From: Pochonia chlamydosporia 170
Taxonomy: Eukaryota > Ascomycota > Sordariomycetes > Hypocreales > Clavicipitaceae
Reading direction: 5' to 3'
DNA length: 64,000 nt
Assembly: GCF_001653235.2 (NCBI RefSeq)
Contig: NC_035790.1
Coordinates: forward strand, 3,658,001 to 3,722,000
Below, piece after piece: positions 11,105 through 24,879 of this stretch. Position numbers and translations under genes: made by a program. Position 1 is the first letter of the stretch, and each line of letters opens with the position of its first letter. The notes under the pieces were generated by a model that saw only the letters and a list, made by a program, of their open reading frames with translations, was not told where the DNA came from and did not search any database.

Positions 11105-12756
11105 AATGTCACCAATGCTTTCGGTGCCTGGACTCTGGACTCACTGATCTAGAAGCTCGGAATGTGTTCATCTGATTGATGATGTCTTGAGCTGGATCCC
11201 CGTGCCTCGCTTTTGGCGGGGAACAGGAAGGGCATTTTGTATGGGAGTCATTGTTCGTATGTCGAAAATGATCTCTGATGAAAGTTTTGCTGCCACAATT
11301 TCGAGCGAAGCAAAAAAAAAAAAAGGAATGTGTGAGTTGCCCGATGATAGTGGTCATGGGAAGCGGGATGATGTAGATGTTACAAGAATCAGAGATAAAT
11401 TTTGGGGAGATGAAAGAAATTATGGAAGCCAGCTTACTACCTTGATTCTAAGGCAGCTACGTGAGGGTTGATACGTGCATTCATGCCTGCGAGGTCGAAG
11501 AGGAAGGAGCGTCCAAGATGCAACCGCACTGCCAGCACCTGGCAAGCGGGTCATCATTGCCAGATCATCCGAGGTTTGCTTCCGGCCGATTGTCTCCCCA
11601 AGCGAAAAGGCTTGTCAAGTCCGTTCATGAGCACTGGTTGCAGCCAATGCAATACTTTCTTTTTTCATGATTCGTGCTAACATTATAGGTAGAAGGCATC
11701 CCATATCGCAGTGTGTTCTACGACATATCGAGTTGCGTTCGTGTATAGAGGCAGTAGGCAAATACCTGTCACCACAGACTGTACGTAGGTAACCGCCCAT
11801 GTAGACACGTAGGAGATACGAGATTTCGCTCAATAGCATAAGAAACAATGGGTGTTTGTGGTTCTTCAGCGAAGCACTGGATCAACTTCTTTGCATGAAA
11901 TGTATTCTATTTGCTGGCGAATACACGAGACTCACAAAGTGTTAGAACTACAATCACACCAAGCCGCGCGGCGGCAAGAGAAGTTCGGTGAACCCTGAGT
12001 GACATTATGTCGGTAACAGGGACATGATAATGATCAATTGATGACATCTCCCAGACCCGACCACGGGGCATTGTATGGCCGCCACGTACAACCAACCCTT
12101 TATCCCCTGGCTTGGGCGTTCGAACAAGGGCCCTAGACTCCGTACCGAAAACTGTCAGTATAAGGAACACAGACCGAATGGATATCAGTCAGTCTGCAAA
12201 GAAGGAAGTAAGTGCTGACATTTTCTTAAACGGCAGATGGAATGGGCCAGCTCCCTTGACGAGGAAGGTTCAGGGCAGCTAAATAATGAATACGAGGGCG
12301 ATTGAAGACTTGAAAGGTGCCTCCTGTTGACTCCTGAATGCCACGGCTGGCGAACGGGGAAATGTATCACGAACTGCGCTAAAGAAGTGGCCTTCTGAAA
12401 CTTGCAACCGAACTAGTTTATGGAGCTTATCGTTTCTATATGAAAGACGAAATCGTTTCTGAGCCTTAGGTGGAAATGGTCGCAAGAAAAATCCACGAAA
12501 CTGATGACAGGGGGTGGGCGTGTTTACTCATGTATTGTCAAGATGGAGGAATCGGCAGTCCACATCTGCCAGTCGGATCCAAGCATATGGGTCTTATCTT
12601 GAATTGAGTGAGGTTTATGGTTATCAAAATATCCCGTCGTTTATCCATTCAACGGTATATGACTAACTTCTGTCGTGAAATTTCAGTACTCGCAGGTGGC
12701 GAGCCATCTGTGTGAAATTGGTTTGAGTAGTCCCTTGGCATCCCGTGGTCCTCAAT
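11105..12756. other. Intergenic, includes A-run and weak MITE-like segment
   Basis: Holds a 12-A run at about 11311 and a diverged MITE-like segment (11690-11850, listed separately). The rest has only short ORFs without motifs. It must contain the terminator of the minus-strand regulator ending at 12757. Confidence 0.4.
11690..11850. repeat. Diverged copy of the 61.7-kb MITE arm
   Basis: The segment with ATCCCATATCGCAG, then GTTGCGTTCGTGTAT, then GGCAAATACCTGTCACCACAG aligns in order with 61752-61837 (ATCCCACATCGCAG, GTTGTGTTAGTGTAT, GGGCAAATACTTTTTACCACAG). Only one arm is clear; the opposite arm is weak. Confidence 0.5.
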
Positions 12757-15250
12757 TTAGATACCGTCGAACTCACTGTCACATACAGCGTACGAAGGAC
12801 GATAATCTGGGCCGTTTACAATGTGTCTAACAATTTCCCAGTTCATGCCTGCCGTGCCAAACACCTCTTCCATAGATATGGGCAGCGTCATTCTTTGTTG
12901 TTGCTGGTGGTGCTGCCGCTCAGAACTCTGTAGAGGCGGAAGTGAATATTGCCCCTGAAGTAGCGCCGCGACTTGGATTTCATCGTCCTTATTTGACAGT
13001 GATGGCGCAGTATTACTCATTGTTTCAGTATCCTTTGTCACAAGCTCTTGTAAGCGTAGGATGAACTGAGGCTTCTGTAAATGCTGCCCGGTCTGTCTGA
13101 ACCCCTCCTCACGTACTTTCCAAGCTCTCAAAACTACCTTGCCCTGGGTTATATGCTCGCTTTGTAGGCCATCGAGTAAATCGGTGTGATAAGCATAGAG
13201 CTTCTCTATACCATCCCAGGCTCTTTCTACCAAACTGCCTGTAGGTCGTTGACAGAGCTGAGCAGTTATGACAGGGAGTATATCATATTGGAAATATGGC
13301 TTGAAAAACCAGAGAAATCCACATTTGCCCATGAATTCGTATTCGTCAATCCTTTGCTCAATTTCAAGCACCATCATTTTGAACAAGACATCTCTTGGCC
13401 CGAAAATCTCGATACCGTACTCTGGCTGGTCGTAAAATGGCAGTGTCATGTCCGCTGTTCGAGCACGCAACATTTGTCGGATAGCTTTGGCAGCCTTGTG
13501 GTGATTGCCGGCGTTTTCATCTATGTAACATCGTTCGATGGTTTGTAATCTCTTATCCAGGCTGTCGATTTGTCTTTGAAGTGCAGCAAGAGTTGCATTG
13601 TAGCGAGCGGTAGATGTTTCGTCATCTGGTTGCATCTCTCCTAGGATGGCCGCCTCAAATTCTGCACCGTAATTGCTTTTATCTATAGAGATTTTGAAGT
13701 GATGTATTTCGGCCAATACCAAGACGAATGCCATCTCGGTTGGCCCTTCCCGCCCCTTAATCGTACCAGAACAGCCTGGGAAGATGTCTGCGTCGTTGAT
13801 GTTGCTGGGCAGTTTGGTGTCCCAGAAAAACGGCTGATAAGACCGGGTAACACCAGAAAGCATGGCGTACTTGGAATCTTGAATCATGATCTGCCACCAA
13901 AGTCTGCGACGCATCTCGGTCTCATACGGATCTAACTGGAGTATTTCACCGTCCCGATGATAGCCCATTTTTAGTGCTATTCGAACAATGGCTCCGCACA
14001 AAATATAAGCCGCATGCCTATCGCACCGTCCTTGAAGACAATGCTTTTACTTGTTAGATGTCCATTTACTTTCAAAATTGGTGGAATATTAGACTTGGCA
14101 CATACCACGAAGAGGACAAGGGCCTGCAGAGCAAACATGCTATAGTTCTTCAGGAAGTTGAACTGCATTAGAGCTGCCCTCGCACCTCCTAGAAAAGCCT
14201 GAATCGCGGAGTCTCGAGGTATGTCTAGCAGGTCAATAGACTCTTTCTCAGTCAAGGACAGCGTTACAGTGGCGTAAATAGATAGGATCAACGCTTGATG
14301 GCATTGGGGAAGGCTTGTTAAGCTCGTCGCGCCTTTAATGATAATGGGCTGGATGGTAGGTGCATGTACCACTTTAAACAATGGGTTGACACGGTCTAGA
14401 AAGATTTGCCATAGCTTGAAAACGTGTGTAGGGCTTGGCAGGTACTTGTCAGAGCTAGGTGCCGATAGGTCGCCGCCTCGTATTAGACCCAAGCCATGAC
14501 TTGATAATATACTCTCAGTGTCAACACTACTGGAGTCGTCTGCCTCGTCGTTTTCAACAAGTTCTCGCATTGCCCGTAGCTACAAGAGGAATTTAGCATG
14601 GGCAACGTCCGCTTTGTTTTTATGACTTCCGCCAGCAGGGGGCATATCGCAAGTACATGGATATAATGATATGCAAATCAAATTAAAGACTCACTTCTGT
14701 ATACAGAGTAGCCCATATGTAGCTATCTGTGAATCTGGAAACGCCATCATCATCGATCAACTCATATGCGTGCTCCCGCTTGCCGTGCTCACCATCTTGA
14801 GAGGACGATACCTCCGAAAGGTATGCCTCATCGGTGTCGTCACCTGGAAATTGTCCCGTTGCCCGGCTGGTTTGGTGTCCTGTGTCTATGCCGTCTGAAA
14901 ATTTCTGTAGAAGTTCTTCGCATCGTGCTAACCGCTCCTGGAGGTAGCCCTTGGTTCGATATTTCCTTCGGTTTCGGACTCTTGTAGAAGGCCTGCATAT
15001 TTCATCTGCCTTTGAAGTACAAATGATCAGCTATCATCAGCGAACTTCTCCAACAGAAATGAGTTTAATTGTAGTTTCTACAAATAGAAACAAGCGGGTA
15101 GAAGTCTTAACATGTATTTTCTTGACATACCTTAACGCAGTTTGAGCAGGGCATGTTGTGATCACATCTGACCTTGCGAAAGCGGCACCTGACGCAAGCC
15201 AATACACCACCAGGTCGATGTGGCTTCTTAGGTGCCGCGATTTCCGGCAT
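12757..15250 (-). CDS. Zn2Cys6 fungal transcription factor, complete
   Basis: Predicted 731-residue nuclear regulator. Exons: 15250-15131, 15009-14695, 14579-14106 and 14043-12757 (120, 315, 474 and 1287 bp, every junction in phase 0). The Zn2Cys6 DNA-binding cluster has Cys at residues 19, 22, 29, 35, 38 and 45 (C-x2-C-x6-C-x5-C-x2-C-x6-C); the sixth Cys comes from exon 2, which confirms the first splice. A linker and short coiled-coil-like segment (YLQERLARCEELLQKF) follow. The fungal_trans middle homology domain starts about residue 180 and includes FALQALVLFV, then AAYILCGAIVRIALKMGYHRDG and RRRLWWQIMIQDSKYAMLSG. A Gln-rich stretch (HHQQQQ) near the C-terminus may be an activation region. 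The exon 3/4 acceptor was set by frame and family match. No neighbour suggests its targets. Confidence 0.88.
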
Positions 15251-18199
15251 TTCTCTAGTGCGATACAAGTCGATTTTCTCATGGAAAAGAGCTCACAGGT
15301 AACTTGATGACCCTGGAACAAAGCGTTCACACCTAATGTTCTCGGACGGTCGCTGCTGGATGAATTGACACAACTTGTGCTGGTAAGCGTACATTCACCA
15401 TGGGATGCCGCTGTCTCATTTGCAATTCTGTAAACCCCAGTATATCACCTAGTAGTTTCTAACCGACTCCCGAACTCTCCGCCTCGGGTGGCGCCAGCTC
15501 GGGGATCGCGCATTAAATAGCAGCCCGAAATATTGTCCGAGACTCCGCATTTTGCCCCAAGGAAGTTAGTGGAGGTTTTCCAGGAACTGTTGTTTGCAAG
15601 CCATGTATTATGAAGCAATAGACGCCAGGAGTTTGACATGCATGACTCTCATTCTACTAAAATGCCTACCGATGTTCGGCATTTCGAAACAAGCAGGGTT
15701 AATGAATTGGCTTGTGGCGTTTAACAACCAAACAGGTTGAGCGCGACAACAGGAGCTATCAAACACAACCACCACAAGCAGCTGTCCTAACATAGTTGCG
15801 CTCACAAGCAAATACTCATAACACCATCGGACTAATGGAGGCAGGGGTTCCTGGAGCAGTTCATCATCTTGAGATCCGCGCCATGTCCGACTTAGCGGCA
15901 TGCCTTGACCTGCATTAATAGATGCGGTTCTTTTTCCAGCCATGCCAGGAAATTTGATGCAATGGCACCTTCATCACATGAACCGGAATTGATGACAGCT
16001 TGACTGTGTTCAATAGTTCTTGACAGAGATGTGGACGCTGTAGGTACACTTATGAGGGCATGTCCATGGGGATGGCAACTCCCTTTCCAGCTCCTTACTC
16101 CAGAGGGGCATTCATTATGAACTGTGGAAGATCATTCGCCAACACGGTCTACGATGGTATTCAACCACCAAAATTTACTTCTAATACATTCAAAGTCCAT
16201 CTTGATAATGTAACAACTACTGGGAGCAAAACTAATCGATTAATTAGCTCATTTGATGAAGTCAGCCAAGTTAGAAGTATAGGCAATGTTGGAGGACAAC
16301 TTCCAAATAATCGTTTGAATCAATAGAGAGAGTTGTATCGGAAGTTAGCCGTCATAGCTGAATGATATGGAGTGATGCCCAAGGAACACCTGGTTAAATG
16401 CATTACTATTACGACACTCTATAGTCAGTAGACTTAAATGAAGTCCTGGAAACTTACACAGAATGTGTTCGGCTCTCGGAAATTTTCAACAATCCGCCTA
16501 CGTAACATACAAGATCGCCACTTGCGGTCAAACGGAACAACAAGCCAACAGCATGAGCATTTGGCGATGATGTTTACCAATTGCCGCCTATCGGCCAATC
16601 AGGTATGAGCTTATGACTCGTTTAACAAGGTGGCAGGCAGTGACCCGTAGACAAAAGGAATGAGAACCAGCGATGGTTCGTTGGTTGCTTGTAGGCTAAC
16701 CAGGATCAAGAGACTCAAATTAGGCGTCGCTTGTTGTAGTAACTACCAATTTGGTTCTTGCGCTAAATCAAAGAAGAAATCTTAGCCTCAGCCAGTAACC
16801 CACTATCTTCTGATTACCTCTAGTATTGCAAAGAAATGGATCGCCCAATAGTGTGGGAAGCCACGACCATCTTCAGCGATGCTTGATTTGGCTGACCTGC
16901 AAGTGACTACTACACTGACATATAATTCGTTTCATGCGGCGAACCACATTATAAAAGACATAAATTTCGTCATATTCTTCCTGAGATTTCTGGATACTTC
17001 TCAGTCAGCTCAGTCTAACCATTGCATTTGGCTGTAATCAGAAACCAACGCCTTTCGTTTTCACAGAAAAGAGACATCTTTCTACAACTTCAGCGTTTCC
17101 TTTGAGTAGTAACCATCGGGAGCATTGAAACGCCAACACAACTAGCCTAAGATTCTGCCGCCGTAGCCGGCATCCGACATCATCACCATGCCTCAGGTGA
17201 CATCTGGGCTCGATGCCGCTGAATTTGGAACACACCACAACTAGCGATTCCTGAAACGACAGATTTGTTTGCCGAGTGAGGTAAAGTGGGTGGTGACAAA
17301 CGTGAAAGGTTAGTTTAGCTGATACTGGTTAGTACAAGGAACTGTAAATGGTCCAAAACCGGCGCTTCATTGCATAACATGCAGTCACCATCGAAATTAG
17401 AAGTACAGTGCCCCTCTTGATAGGTCAAAAAAAGACAGATTTCTTTGTCAGTTTGACTGATAACTGGTGCTTTTATCGTAGGTTTTGTAACAGTGTTTGA
17501 GATAACGGAATACAAGAAATGAGCCAATAGCCAACACATGCAAGCTGAGCAGGGATCTAATATAGCATCCTGCTACACTAGCGAAGCCTCTTCCAGCCTC
17601 AGCCAAGATTCCCCCATGGGGTAAACTCCGATAAGTCCAACCTGATCACCTTCATGTAGACAGATCCACCAGTACTCCGACATAAGTTCATCACATCTGA
17701 CCCCAGACAACCAAGGTGACCCGGTCGTCCGAACGCTTGAATCTACAGGAGGCGAATGACTCTGCCGCCATTAACCCAACATTCCCATAATTCCGGCGTA
17801 AATTCATGGTATTTTAAAGTGGAGACCCCTGTAAACATTCGACACTGCATTTTCTCAGGAAACAGATCAGATGAAGTTGAGCTCCATCGCAAAGATTTAC
17901 CCATACTTGCTCTCGGAATTCCGGGCATTTTCAAAACCCCGATTCGGCAGCCACTAGCACATGTTGAGCAGTCTAGGGCAAGGTTACTAAGAAGCTATTG
18001 CACCTTGTAGAGAAGATATTAAAGCCTTCCTTTTTGGAACATGGCTTACCTTGAATACATTATGTTCCTGTCTTGATCAGGGTAACCCGGAGTCGGACAA
18101 ATGGAAAAGTTATCATCTCAGAAATGTTTAAAGAGAACGAAGACAACCTCAATTATACTATGGTATACAGAATTTCATAGCTATTCACATCTATTCACA
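15251..18199. other. Long AT-rich intergenic region
   Basis: No supported gene. A minus-strand ORF (15608-15943) and a plus-strand ORF at 16060-16326 have no recognisable domain, signal peptide or splice context. The upstream part holds the promoter of the 15250 regulator; the last several hundred bases are the likely promoter of the esterase. Confidence 0.45.
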
Positions 18200-19918
18200 A
18201 TGTTGTTCCTTCTCTTGTCTTTCGTGGCGTTGGTAGCTGGGCAGGGGTCCAAGCATCCCGTTGTATTGTTGTCATATGCCAAGTATAACGGATACTACAA
18301 CGCGTCAACAGGACTCAACTATTTCCGTAGCATTCCATATGCACTACCACCAGTCAATAAACGCCGTTGGCACAAGCCCCAGCCAATTGAGCTTGATACG
18401 AGCATCAGGGGACGCACCTTTCCAGCTACCAAAGTTGGTCCTGCCTGCTATCAAAGCTCGCCTAAATTTCTAAATGGAGGACTTGATCTCGGTACCATTG
18501 AACAGTCTGAAGACTGTTTAATCCTTGATGTCATTGTTCCAGCGGAACCAGTTTCCACCGCGCTGCCTGTCCTGGTGCAGATTCATGGAGGTGGCTACGC
18601 ACTTGGATCTGCTCAATCAATTCCAGGAGATGACTTGGTACAGAAATCTCAAGGTACATTTTGCAACGCCATAGTATTTTAACATATGTTCAACTAACGC
18701 TATTTCTTTTGGTCAAGGCAAGATTATTTACGTTTCAATTCAATACCGACTCGGCATGTTTGGATTTCTGGCCGGCAGTCAGATTGAAGCAAACGGCGTT
18801 GCAAATGCCGGCTTATACGATCAGCGAGAAGCCTTGGAATGGATTCAACGAAACATTGCTCACTTCGGTGGCGATCCTTCCAAGGTCACAATCTGGGGAG
18901 GTTCTGCGGGCGGCGGCAGCGTTACATACCAATTGATTGCGGGAGGCGCTTTTGATAGTCCTCCATTCAGCGGAGCCATCGCCGAGTATCCTTGGTGGCA
19001 GCCGCTTATGAATTCAAGCTCACGGCAGTTACAATATGAGTCTATCTTGGGACTTACAAACTGTACCACCCTCGATTGCTTACGGTCACTTCCTTCGGCA
19101 CAGCTGCAGCAGGCAAATTCCAATTCCATGAACACAACCTACCCTAGCCCAGGATATGGGTATGGTGTGTTTAATTATGGACCGGTTGTTGATGGAAGAT
19201 TTATTAGAAAGCTGCCAGATCTGGAGTTTAAGCAGGGCAACTTTTACTCTGTCCCTACCATCGTGGACCACGATGCCTACGAGGGCGTGATGTTCACGAA
19301 TAGCAGCCAGACAAGCCAGATTGGCGAAACAAAAGATGCACAATATCTGTTTCCGAATGCTGGCCCTTCTTTCTTTAGCCGCCTTTACCAGATATACCCG
19401 GCTTCCAAGTTCAATTCAACTTTTTTCCGACGCCAGACTTGGTTTGGCGATTTCATCATTAACTGTACGTCGTCATTCGGAGAAACTTGAACCCTGACTA
19501 ACAACATCAAGGTCCAACATATTATATGGCATCAGCAATGAGTGATCACAACTATAATTCTTCTGCTGTCTTCAAGCTTATATTCGCAGCTGGAAGTCAA
19601 TTGCACGGTGCAACAGCTGCGTTTCTCACACCAACGACTGGTGCCTTGGGCCAGGGGAATAACCAAACCATCACAGACGTCATGTCCAGGTACTGGATTA
19701 GTTTCGTGGTCACGGGTGACCCAAATCCTCTGCGTTCTCGGCATGCCCCATTTTGGCCATCGTATGGAAGCAGCGGCGCAGGTAACAAGTCAGAGGGAGA
19801 GAGCGTGGGCTTCGATGTCCTCTCCATCACATATAAAACCATTGGCGCAGAAAAGGACCCTGATGCTGGGCCGCAGTGTGATTTTTTTAGTTCCCGGGGG
19901 CATCAACTTTCAAACTAG
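18200..19918 (+). CDS. Secreted type-B carboxylesterase/lipase
   Basis: Predicted 535-residue alpha/beta-hydrolase of the carboxylesterase type B family, hydrolysing esters outside the cell. Exons: 18200-18653, 18718-19464 and 19512-19918, phase-consistent. A signal peptide is clear (MLFLLLSFVALVAG). Motifs in order: oxyanion loop HGGGYALGS with His at about residue 129, EDCLILDV just before it, VSIQYRLGMFGFL, nucleophile elbow GGSAGGGS with Ser at about 214, an acidic region at HDAYEGVMF, and the catalytic His in LHGATAAF at about 432. The elbow has Gly where most family members have Glu (GESAG). Length is normal. The ATG at 18200 was preferred over an in-frame ATG at 18101 because it places the hydrophobic segment at the N-terminus. 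Several NxS/T glycosylation sites suit secretion. Substrate unknown. Confidence 0.92.
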
Positions 19919-21383
19919 CATGTCTTCTTCCCTGGAGTTGTGTCGCATACCTGGGGCGGTGACATCGCCAAACCTGACGAGCACGAGTCAAGACGGTGTT
20001 AATCCATTCTCCGTGTCATCAAGGAACAGTTTCATTTCTGCAGCACGAGGGTTAGCCTGTGGATTCCCCTGTCTTCTTTTATTCTGGAGCCCACAATCCT
20101 GTTGTTCAATTTTTGAATTAATTGTGATGTCTTGAGAGAGTTTCTTGACATACGAGTCTCGATGTTTACTTCTCGTACAGTGTGGGTATCCGTCTATCAC
20201 TTCCCAGCCCAAATTGGTGATATTAGCATTTTAGTAGTCCAAAGTTGAGGACTACTAGATAGTTAGGGAAGAGAAGAAAGATTAATATGCTTAGTTTTGG
20301 AGTTTAATGAGGGTGGCTTAATGTGCCTACCTATTCCCACATGCTACACCATGGGTTCTATCTGGCTAGGTATCTTATCAAAGAAAATGACCACTAGGCC
20401 ATTCCAGCAAGAGGTAACGCTCCACTGATGCAGAGATATAGTGCAGGTTATATTCCTTTGACATCCGGTGCCTCTAATACATGGCGTTTATGGCTGTTTT
20501 ATTTCTTCTAATTTCTAGTGCATTTTGGGCCGCGTACGGTTTGTAGCTTTTGCCAGATTGGAACGTGCTAGCAATTGTTGATAGCATCTATTAATCGCCA
20601 TAGGCTTATCGTGGGAAGCCGTAAAGTGAAGCCAGGCATCGGGCCCTGGGCTTGACATGACTCTAGGTGTCGACAGGAATCCGGTTACCTAGTCACAAGG
20701 CACCGAAACAAGCCACGAGCACGACGCCAGATTGTCTCAGTCGCTAGGATGCCAGGCGTACGAACTATCCACAACGTAATGTCCGAGTAGATGAGCTGGA
20801 CCTGAGCTTAAACTCGTCGCGATATCCTTGACTCGTCGGGAGCCCAAAGCTCTACAAGCCTTAATTACGCTTTAACACTACGTTTCAATACGGTGGCTCG
20901 TGTTAGTGTTCAAGTTTTAAACACCACTGACAGATTTTGTGTCGGATGACTCTCAAAAGTGCGCTCACACTGCCCAAAAAGCAACACGCACATTTAAGCT
21001 TCTTTTCCACGTTGTCAAAAGTGGTGGCTGAAGCCACGAACTACGACTTTGCACAATCATGCCTTGCAATCAATGGCATTGAGTGGTAGCGAACCCAGCA
21101 AATGGTCACCAATTCCCCATCAATCGCACTTCCGAATAATGCACGGGACGACGAAGCAAGACCGAGAAAACTCCCCTGACCGCTGCATGAGTCTTATGGG
21201 TCACCTTTGATACGGATGTTAATAGTTAATAAACCTCATATTAAACCACCCAGGTTGTTCTGCCACTGCTATGCATTAGCTTATATAAACCATCGTCTGC
21301 CAGCTCCGGAAAGCTCTAGATAGCCTGATAGTCAACTCCAATAATCCCACTTTCGTTAATATCCCCTAGTGTCGCCTGTCGCC
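19919..21383. other. Intergenic
   Basis: No gene, RNA or repeat recognised. The end includes a TATA-like TTATATAAAC at about 21281, about 100 bp upstream of the next start, consistent with a promoter. Confidence 0.45.
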
Positions 21384-22708
21384 ATGGATATCGCGACCTT
21401 CTATTTTGGCCTTTTCTGGGGCATCTTTCCCTTCACTGCGGCCAGTGTCACACAGCAGACGCGTAAAATTCTGGGACGCTCGAGGACTCTCCCTCATCAT
21501 GCCTACCTGTATATGATCTGGATCGAGTTGGTGGTTAACATTGTTTTCAACCTTTGCTCGTTCCTGTATCTAATAGGAGTCATTCAAGGAAGGTGAGTTT
21601 CATTGTATTGTTTGCCCCTCTGCTGTCTTTCCGCATTGTGTGCAGGAGGTTGAACAAGAAAGAACTAGCTAACAGAGTGAAACAGTATTGGGTTTCTCGC
21701 AGGCATCAGTAAGTCATAGCCAGGCTCGTCTCGCATGGGTCACAATATGCACACAACGGGCAGTGTATAGTAGAGCTCACAATTTCAGCTATCGTGTGGA
21801 TCCTCCAGACGCAGCTGCTTTCGCAGATTATAGCCAACAGAGTCTCTCTGATTATGGTCGACAAGAGGAAGGCTATGTGGCTGAAGATAGGTCTTTTTAT
21901 CGTCATCAGCGCCGTCAATATCTCCACTGCGTCGTTCTGGAACCCGGGCCAGATGCCAGACGCCACACCAAAACAGGTTCAACTCATGAAGGATATTGAG
22001 AGGGCCGAAAAGATTTTCTTCCTGCTGCTAGATCTTGGACTAAGCTTAATGTTCTTGTATCTGGTACGATATCGCCTTATAGCAGGAGGCCTTGACAAGT
22101 ACTGGCATCTTTTCTACTTTAACATTGGAGCCATAATTCTCTCCACGACAATGGACGCGCTCTTGGTTGGCATGTTGAACCTACCCAGTCCTTATCTGTG
22201 AGTCTCCAACGCAGTAACTAGGCAGCTTACCAAAGCGCCAACTTGATTTGTTCCGATTCCAGCTAACTAGCTGTCTTGTCCTGCCAGCTATGTTCAGTTT
22301 GCTCCTGTAGCCTACATTGTTAAGCTCCACGTCGAACTTACCATGGCCACCCTAATCACCAAGGTAGTTCAGAGTGGCACGAATAATAGCACAAAACGGA
22401 ACGATACCAATCACTTGACCAATGCCACGTCCAGGGACCGCCTTAACCGTCCATTGTCCGCCCACGAATCTAGAGTAAGCATGGTTTCCACGTCTGTCAA
22501 CAGTGCGGAAAAGGGAGGGCTGCCGGGGCGGTACAATAGGGACGCAGTCAATGCTGATTTCGACGATTTCGACGATCATTTGAACCCATCTCATACGAAC
22601 GGCGGCATCTTGAGGACCGTTACGACCGTCCTAAAAACAGAAACCGTTAAAGAACATGAGAAAACTGGTTTTGGTTCACGAACACAGACCCAACCAATGG
22701 AAACATAG
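21384..22708 (+). CDS. Fungal multi-span integral membrane protein, unknown function
   Basis: Predicted 353-residue membrane protein, recovered by splicing exons 21384-21592, 21686-21708 (only 23 bp), 21789-22197 and 22288-22708; all phases agree. Hydrophobic segments: FYFGLFWGIFPFTAASV, IELVVNIVFNLCSFLYLIGVI, SIGFLAGITIVWILQTQLLSQ, WLKIGLFIVISAVNISTASF, IFFLLLDLGLSLMFLYLV, LFYFNIGAIILSTTMDALLVG and YVQFAPVAYIVKLHVELTMA, giving about seven spans. A polar cytoplasmic tail of about 110 residues rich in Ser, Thr and Asn follows. Seven spans plus a long tail recalls fungal receptor-like membrane proteins, but no receptor signature (such as CFEM) was seen, so the role is open. The micro-exon is supported by good donor and acceptor sites and by continuous hydrophobicity. 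Confidence 0.8.
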
Positions 22709-24879
22709 CCGAAGTAGTACGACATACCGGCCGGCGGGATCTCCAGCATGATACCCCTTAGTCCACATCTTGCAACTTGTATTAAATAGAACGGCCCCTG
22801 TATTGGGCAAGCATTACCACGTTTACTTAGATTCTACCTAATTATTATAATTAATCTATAACTAACATACCATATAAGCGGGCTGGCCACACAAGCAAGC
22901 TAGACACTCCCAGTGTTACCCAAAAAGATCTTTTTCGAGGCCCTGTAAAAACTATAAAAGTAGAGTAAACCCGCTTTAGTGAGTATGAGACTCATCAATC
23001 CTTCGTCAATGAGATTCGCAGCTCAATCCAAGTCACCATCGAGTCTCAATCATCATCTATGACGCTGTGAGCACGGGACCATTATCGGGCAGGTTGAGGG
23101 GTCCAATTGCCAGGAATGGATTGATCGACAATGACATGGCAAAAAAAGAAAAAGCGGTTCATCACATAGGTCTGGACAGGTACATTTGTCTTACTTGAGA
23201 ATCCTTGGCTGCAGTGCATCGGACAAACGCAAGTATCTTGCTCGTCCATCATTGCTTGATAGCCTAAGTGTAACCAGTTTAACTCCAGTAAGCTAAAACG
23301 TAGGTGAGATCTCTCAGACAAACTCAGATTTACACAGAGGCTCACGTTGTTACGTAATATATAGGGACAAATACAAAACAACATGCCAGGCTTGGGTAAG
23401 CAGAGTGGATAAGGACTGGGGAGAGAGGCAACAATGCCCCCTAAATCAACCATACTAGAGCCTCAATAGTTAACAGTCTACTAAGTTTCATAAGGCTTTT
23501 GCGAACTATTGTCGCACTCATATATCATGTAAATACGGTCTGGTGACGTAGTAAAGGGCAGTTCGAAGGTGGTTCGGTCAAATCTGTATTGTCACAAAAG
23601 CTTGGTAATGTTACATCGAAACCAGAGAGCAGAATATTATGTTGTTGTTTCAGCGATTGGATCCTTGTGCTTCGTTTCCAAGAGAGTGGGCATTATCAGT
23701 AGTGAGAAGGTAGGACGACTTTTTCCGAGGCTATTTTTGGCTGTGAACCTGGACCTATCGGAATCTTGTTATCTTGTCCGACGTGATAGTACGGGTTACA
23801 CCAGCTGCGGTGGACGCGGAAAGACAGTTACCGAAGACAAGCCAAGAACCTACTCTGTCACACGAAAGGCGAGCATTCGTGAACTACTCCGTAGCTTTTG
23901 GAGTATTCGGCCAACCTTGGTAGAGTAATGGTCATTGGTGTAACTTCGTGATGACACCTGGTTGCTTTTTCAGCAAGCTGTAAGGGCTCCCAAATCATTT
24001 CCTAGCTTCTCAGATATATGTAACTTATCTGCAGGATGGCCGATCTTCCCCATGAGCAAATACTCGGTGCGTGATAGGTCGGTACATTCCATAAATTCTT
24101 ATGTTGCACCATCCAGGTGGAGATGTCTCCGAAGGACACACTAAGATTGTGACCTGTATTCCACATCTTAGATGTGATGAGATAGGATGTGGCGCATCAG
24201 CGCAGATACTGAAACAGCTTTCATCCATATTTGGCAGTAACAGCCCGCCACAGATCTGGATATATGCACGCATGAGACGACTACTACTGTTGGTTGTTCT
24301 CTCCTCTTTTGTGTCACCTTCTACGCATGTGGATTGCTTCCGTCCTGTATCAGATTCACGTACGGTTGAGCCAGGATCTTCAGGTTGCCCTACATATTTC
24401 AACTCGAACTCCGCAAGCTATGGTGCAGTCCTCGTCCAATCTGCAGAATATTGAATCCATTATTATACGCACGTGAGACTTCGGCATATGATCTGTAAGT
24501 TGCATCTACTTGCATCTGGCCATCGCCGGAAGCGGAGTTGAGGGGGAGTTGTTACACAAATGCCCTTCCTCAATACATAATATTGAGTTGATAAAAGATG
24601 CGATTGGATTCTGCCTCATCATAGCCCGACAATGTCGTATATTACGTGTGATGGTGGCTTGAAGGTGTGCGGTTTTGTTTTACCTGACGGCAACTAGCAT
24701 CGCGTGGACCTTGACGAAACAAAGAACGAAAAGGAGCTACGTTCTGGACAAAGGGATTACTTGGAAATGCATAAATAGCCAGACTGCCATCCGATCAACC
24801 CTTCTTCTCCAAACCAGTCAACATCTCAACCCTCAATTCTCAATTCCAAGTACTACCTTTTCTCCAACACATCTTCACC
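22709..24879. other. Intergenic
   Basis: No supported gene; short ORFs on both strands lack motifs. The last 120 bp form a CT/CA-rich leader before ATG 24880, with an AT-rich TATA-like GCATAAATAG at about 24769. Confidence 0.45.

Noticed and set aside
16060..16326. 88-codon plus-strand ORF
   Set aside because: No motif, no signal peptide and no splice context in an otherwise empty AT-rich region.
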